The position numbers were made by a program, and so were the translations under genes. This document shows, piece after piece, positions 16,101 through 17,789 of a DNA stretch of 17,789 nt. A model generated the notes under the pieces. The model was given only the letters and a program-made list of their open reading frames with translations. It made no database searches and was not told where the DNA came from. The DNA is from an uncultured Eubacteriales bacterium. Lineage in GTDB: Bacteria > Bacillota > Clostridia > Oscillospirales > CAG-272. Numbering within the stretch: position 1 is the stretch's first letter; each line of letters starts with the position of its first letter. The stretch spans positions 1-17,789 of the forward strand of contig CABPZV010000023.1 of the NCBI GenBank assembly GCA_902462015.1. The letters run 5' to 3'.

Positions 16101-17176
16101 AATGGCTGCTTACTGCTTTTGCGTATAAAAATGGCTTGCAGGCGGACAGCAGCGATTTGTCTAAGAAAAACACTAAGCTCGGAACAATTATGGGCAGTAC
16201 AGGAGGCGAAATATGCGCTCAAGCTGATCTAATACGCTATCAGATCAAAGACGGTATGCCTGTACTCGAAACAGATGGCAGTGAGGAATTTCATAGCTCA
16301 GTAAGCATCAAAAACCAAAAGTCTGAAAATGAAAAATATCTTTCTTCCGCAGAAAAAAATTTAAGCGAAGATACAGTTTTCAAGGTAATTGAAAAACGAT
16401 TAAATAAAAGATACCCCGACAGCTACAGCTCAAGACTTCCCGCAAAGATTTCTGTTTCTGAGCTTTATCCCGGATTCCTCGACGAATCTCCTGCCCTCAC
16501 TCCGGAGGAAGCAATACGTCGCATAGAAGCTGAAAAATCAGACTCAGGAATAAGAGTTACAAAGAAATCTGCAAAAGAAATTTCCGACAGAAAAAAATTA
16601 CTTCATATTCCACATTTTCTTGAAAACGACACTATGGCTTCAACAGGGGCCGAAAAAGGAACTGCAGTCCATGTTTTTCTTCAGTTCGCCGATTGGAATA
16701 ATGTAACTGAAAACGGAATTCAAAAGGAAATAGAACGTCTTATTCAAAAGCGCTTTATAACACCTGCAATGGGAAAGTTAATCTCTCTTCCGATGCTCGA
16801 AGTTTTTTTCAAAAGCAGTCTGTTTAAAGAACTTTGTTCTGCTGAGAAAGTTTACAGAGAGCTTAGATTCAACGTACTGCTTCCTGCTGAAAACTTCACT
16901 GAAAATCAGGACAAAAAAAATCTGCTGAAAGGAGAAAAACTGCTTGTCCAAGGTATAATAGACTGTCTGTACATAACAAGCACCGGAAAGCTTCGGCTTC
17001 TTGACTACAAAACGGACTATGTCCGTGGGAGCAAGAATGATATCAAAAGAGAACTTGTGGAAAGATACAGAACACAGCTTTTGATATACAAACAAGCCGC
17101 AACGATTATAACAGGAAAAGCAGTTGATAAATGCATAATATACTCTCTCGCATCAGGTCTTGAAATCGAAATTTAA
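13196..17176 (+). CDS. addA: ATP-dependent helicase/nuclease subunit A (AddA)
   Basis: UvrD-family 3'-5' helicase with a C-terminal RecB nuclease, partner of AddB. At 1326 aa it is somewhat longer than the Bacillus protein (about 1,230). Helicase motifs are in order: I AAAGSGKT (23-30), Ia VTFTRAAASELRERI, TIHSFC, II IDEYQD (D410), III VGDIKQSIYGFRGS, IV SHNFRCDDTI, V TIHASKGLEFPV and VI LRVLYVAMTRAKE (about 919-931). The nuclease domain holds GTAVHVFLQF, GIIDCLYI and DYKTD (1270-1274). The extra length comes partly from a polar K/N/E-rich segment at about 545-580 and another at about 1045-1080. The start at ATG 13196 follows AAAGGAAAAAA and begins MRNWTPAQLLAIE, matching family N-termini. 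A terminator-like hairpin lies just after the stop. Confidence 0.96.
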   Translation: MRNWTPAQLLAIEASGCDLLVSAAAGSGKTAVLTERLIRRLTDRENPADLSKMLIVTFTRAAASELRERIGTALESAIEAEPERKDLVRQSLGLESAHIGTIHSFCLSLLRENFAVLGLAPAIRVADETEILMLALRVMDEVIDDFYENSENKPEIITKAGKKFHTDFQTLADTFVSDRDDKLAVYFYDIYKETMNYPEGIAILQASLQNLSSGSHSDFFDTVWGKIIKRGLVDELSYYKKIYEEAVEYFTGGDSVVEQKFAPAFICDRDFISGMISAVNESYSSARSFALSYKKTAIGRKKTEENEKTDFYKSVRTDFGKFIDKAGKKKLSASPEKISELMTDAASFCGSLFCVLDEFSKRFTEEKRRKGIIDYSDIEHLTLRLLTDENGNPTNAAQQCGAEYNEIYIDEYQDISPIQDKIFNSIANQNRFMVGDIKQSIYGFRGSAPDIFADYRNRFPKLEAVSDESQSLNSKKGHTVFLSHNFRCDDTIIDFTNAVFSSIMQNKYGSSLTYGNDDMLVFSKNYGEKHHAVPAHVVLISPSDVQNEEYSYTENNNEKKAENNFGKKSPDNIKPEYAEAEFVASESKKLIASGRYKPEDIRILLRSGASDTERFAKAFSRRGIPFENVRTAGFFERPHTMLLLSLLRCIDNPLHDIPLASVLKSPLFGFTMDELIAVKKDIHPESASSSSLLDIKSNEIINEHDDSVTAGTENKTKSSLFDCLCAYTEKYGFKKGKVFLDELSDLRSRAVSMPSDKLIWHIFSSTPIMYCGENNASAASLAESSFSADQRRADLLRFYDYARSYEASSFRGLNAFVSSINDLLAKEPHFVFDKSPKISEKAVCAMTIHASKGLEFPVCFICGSAKKFNKQDSSELVLIDGTLGACPKLRLDTGFARINTPMRSAAVQKNDEQETDEELRVLYVAMTRAKEILYITAGTAAPEVIISEARLCASYPSRFSFSKNASYMKWLLTAFAYKNGLQADSSDLSKKNTKLGTIMGSTGGEICAQADLIRYQIKDGMPVLETDGSEEFHSSVSIKNQKSENEKYLSSAEKNLSEDTVFKVIEKRLNKRYPDSYSSRLPAKISVSELYPGFLDESPALTPEEAIRRIEAEKSDSGIRVTKKSAKEISDRKKLLHIPHFLENDTMASTGAEKGTAVHVFLQFADWNNVTENGIQKEIERLIQKRFITPAMGKLISLPMLEVFFKSSLFKELCSAEKVYRELRFNVLLPAENFTENQDKKNLLKGEKLLVQGIIDCLYITSTGKLRLLDYKTDYVRGSKNDIKRELVERYRTQLLIYKQAATIITGKAVDKCIIYSLASGLEIEI

Positions 17177-17203
17177 TACCAGCATTGTTAAGACAATAAT
17201 GTT

Positions 17204-17245
17204 ACGGCGCAAAGACTTATACAGTTCTCCGCGCCGTTTTAATTT
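17204..17245 (+). terminator. Terminator-like hairpin after addA
   Basis: ACGGCGC (17204-17210) pairs with GCGCCGT (17231-17237), and TTTAATTT follows on the plus strand. The 7-bp GC-rich stem has a 20-nt loop, which is long for an intrinsic terminator, but its place 28 bp after the addA stop and before the convergent gene fits the role. Confidence 0.55.
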
Positions 17246-17268
17246 AGTTTTCAACAGCAGTTGTTTTA

Positions 17269-17789
17269 TTATCCAGGATTACAAATTGACTTATAAAGAT
17301 CATAATATTCCTGTGCAGTATATTTTATTGAATTATCAAGACGCATAATTCTTCCGATAAGCTCATTCCATCTGTCTTTTTCACATAGAAACAGACGCCG
17401 AGCACGGTCAAATTCGCAAAGCATCGAAGAAACCGAATAAGAATCAAACAAAAAAACAGTTCCGTCTCCTGTATCGGTATTGTAACTATTTCCGCTGAAT
17501 ATCCCTCGGGAATAAGACACTGATACAGTTCCGTAACGCGCTGCAATCATTTGATTCATATTTGAAAAACCCTCTCTCTGCGGAGAAAGCAATATGTCAG
17601 CTCCGGCATAGATAAGTCTTGAAAGAGTCCTGTCGTAACGAATAACGGCTGCCACCTTGTCATGCATTGTTCTTGAAAGCTCACGTATTTTCATTTCGTT
17701 TTCGGTATCGCCGGCGCCAAGAACTACCAGCTGAATATCTTCATGAAGAATTTCCGGCAAAGCGTCAGTCAGCAATTCCATTCCAGCGG
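17269..17789 (-). CDS. Glycogen/starch synthase-like glycosyltransferase (GT5), C-terminal part
   Basis: The frame is open to the window edge, so the N-terminal part lies outside; the Met at 17781 is internal (AGMELLTDALPEIL fits the internal GLDLL..AL block of GlgA). The rest follows the glycogen synthase C-terminal Rossmann domain: LVVLGAGD, a KV..IRYD segment, LIYAGADILLSP, NQMIAARYGTVSV, then a GTVFLF segment and a terminal helix (AQEYYDLY). The enzyme family adds ADP-glucose units to alpha-1,4-glucan. However, the usual PSRFEPCGL motif reads PQREGFSNM here, which removes the expected catalytic Glu when P and Q are aligned, and the TGGL glycine motif reads SRGI. It may be a divergent or inactive paralog. 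It converges with addA with a gap of about 90 bp. Confidence 0.78.
   Translation of the reverse strand, partial: AGMELLTDALPEILHEDIQLVVLGAGDTENEMKIRELSRTMHDKVAAVIRYDRTLSRLIYAGADILLSPQREGFSNMNQMIAARYGTVSVSYSRGIFSGNSYNTDTGDGTVFLFDSYSVSSMLCEFDRARRLFLCEKDRWNELIGRIMRLDNSIKYTAQEYYDLYKSICNPG

Overview
The window looks like a chromosomal segment of a low-to-moderate-GC Gram-positive bacterium, most likely an uncultured gut-type clostridium. The evidence is an AddAB (not RecBCD) recombination nuclease, NrnA in the translation operon, a BspA-like LRR lipoprotein, purine-rich ribosome binding sites and AT-rich spacers. Placement below class is not possible from this sequence alone. No tRNA, rRNA, CRISPR array or intact transposase gene was seen.

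Layout. 1-123 is the C-terminal end of a PFL/UPF0210 (DUF711) protein, followed by alanine racemase (158-1315). MtnA (1360-2439) and a class II aldolase (2701-3351) come next; together they suggest a 5'-deoxyadenosine/methylthioadenosine salvage branch (DHAP shunt). A small Amidase_3 cell-wall hydrolase (3800-4360) converges with, and shares stop-codon bases with, an LRR lipoprotein gene on the minus strand (4357-5211). An 820-bp spacer follows. It holds a decayed solute-binding-protein (PstS-like) fragment, an AT-rich stretch and a structured repeat. Then comes rbfA - nrnA - SGNH lipoprotein - truB - addB - addA (6035-17176), all on the plus strand. It combines ribosome/tRNA maturation genes, nanoRNA turnover, an inserted secreted hydrolase and the double-strand-break repair nuclease. 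The last gene, on the minus strand and cut by the window edge, is the C-terminal half of a divergent glycogen synthase-like GT5 protein.

The most unusual content is non-coding. Three intergenic copies of a roughly 150-170-nt repeat (2494-2642 minus, 3440-3611 plus, 5820-5990 plus) share end sequences and four successive hairpins. The hairpins keep pairing although their stem sequences differ, which points to a mobile structured element or a repeated structured RNA that I cannot match to a named family. A second point is the convergent amidase/LRR pair: the only clear terminator-like hairpins lie beyond the opposite gene, so long mutual antisense transcripts are plausible.
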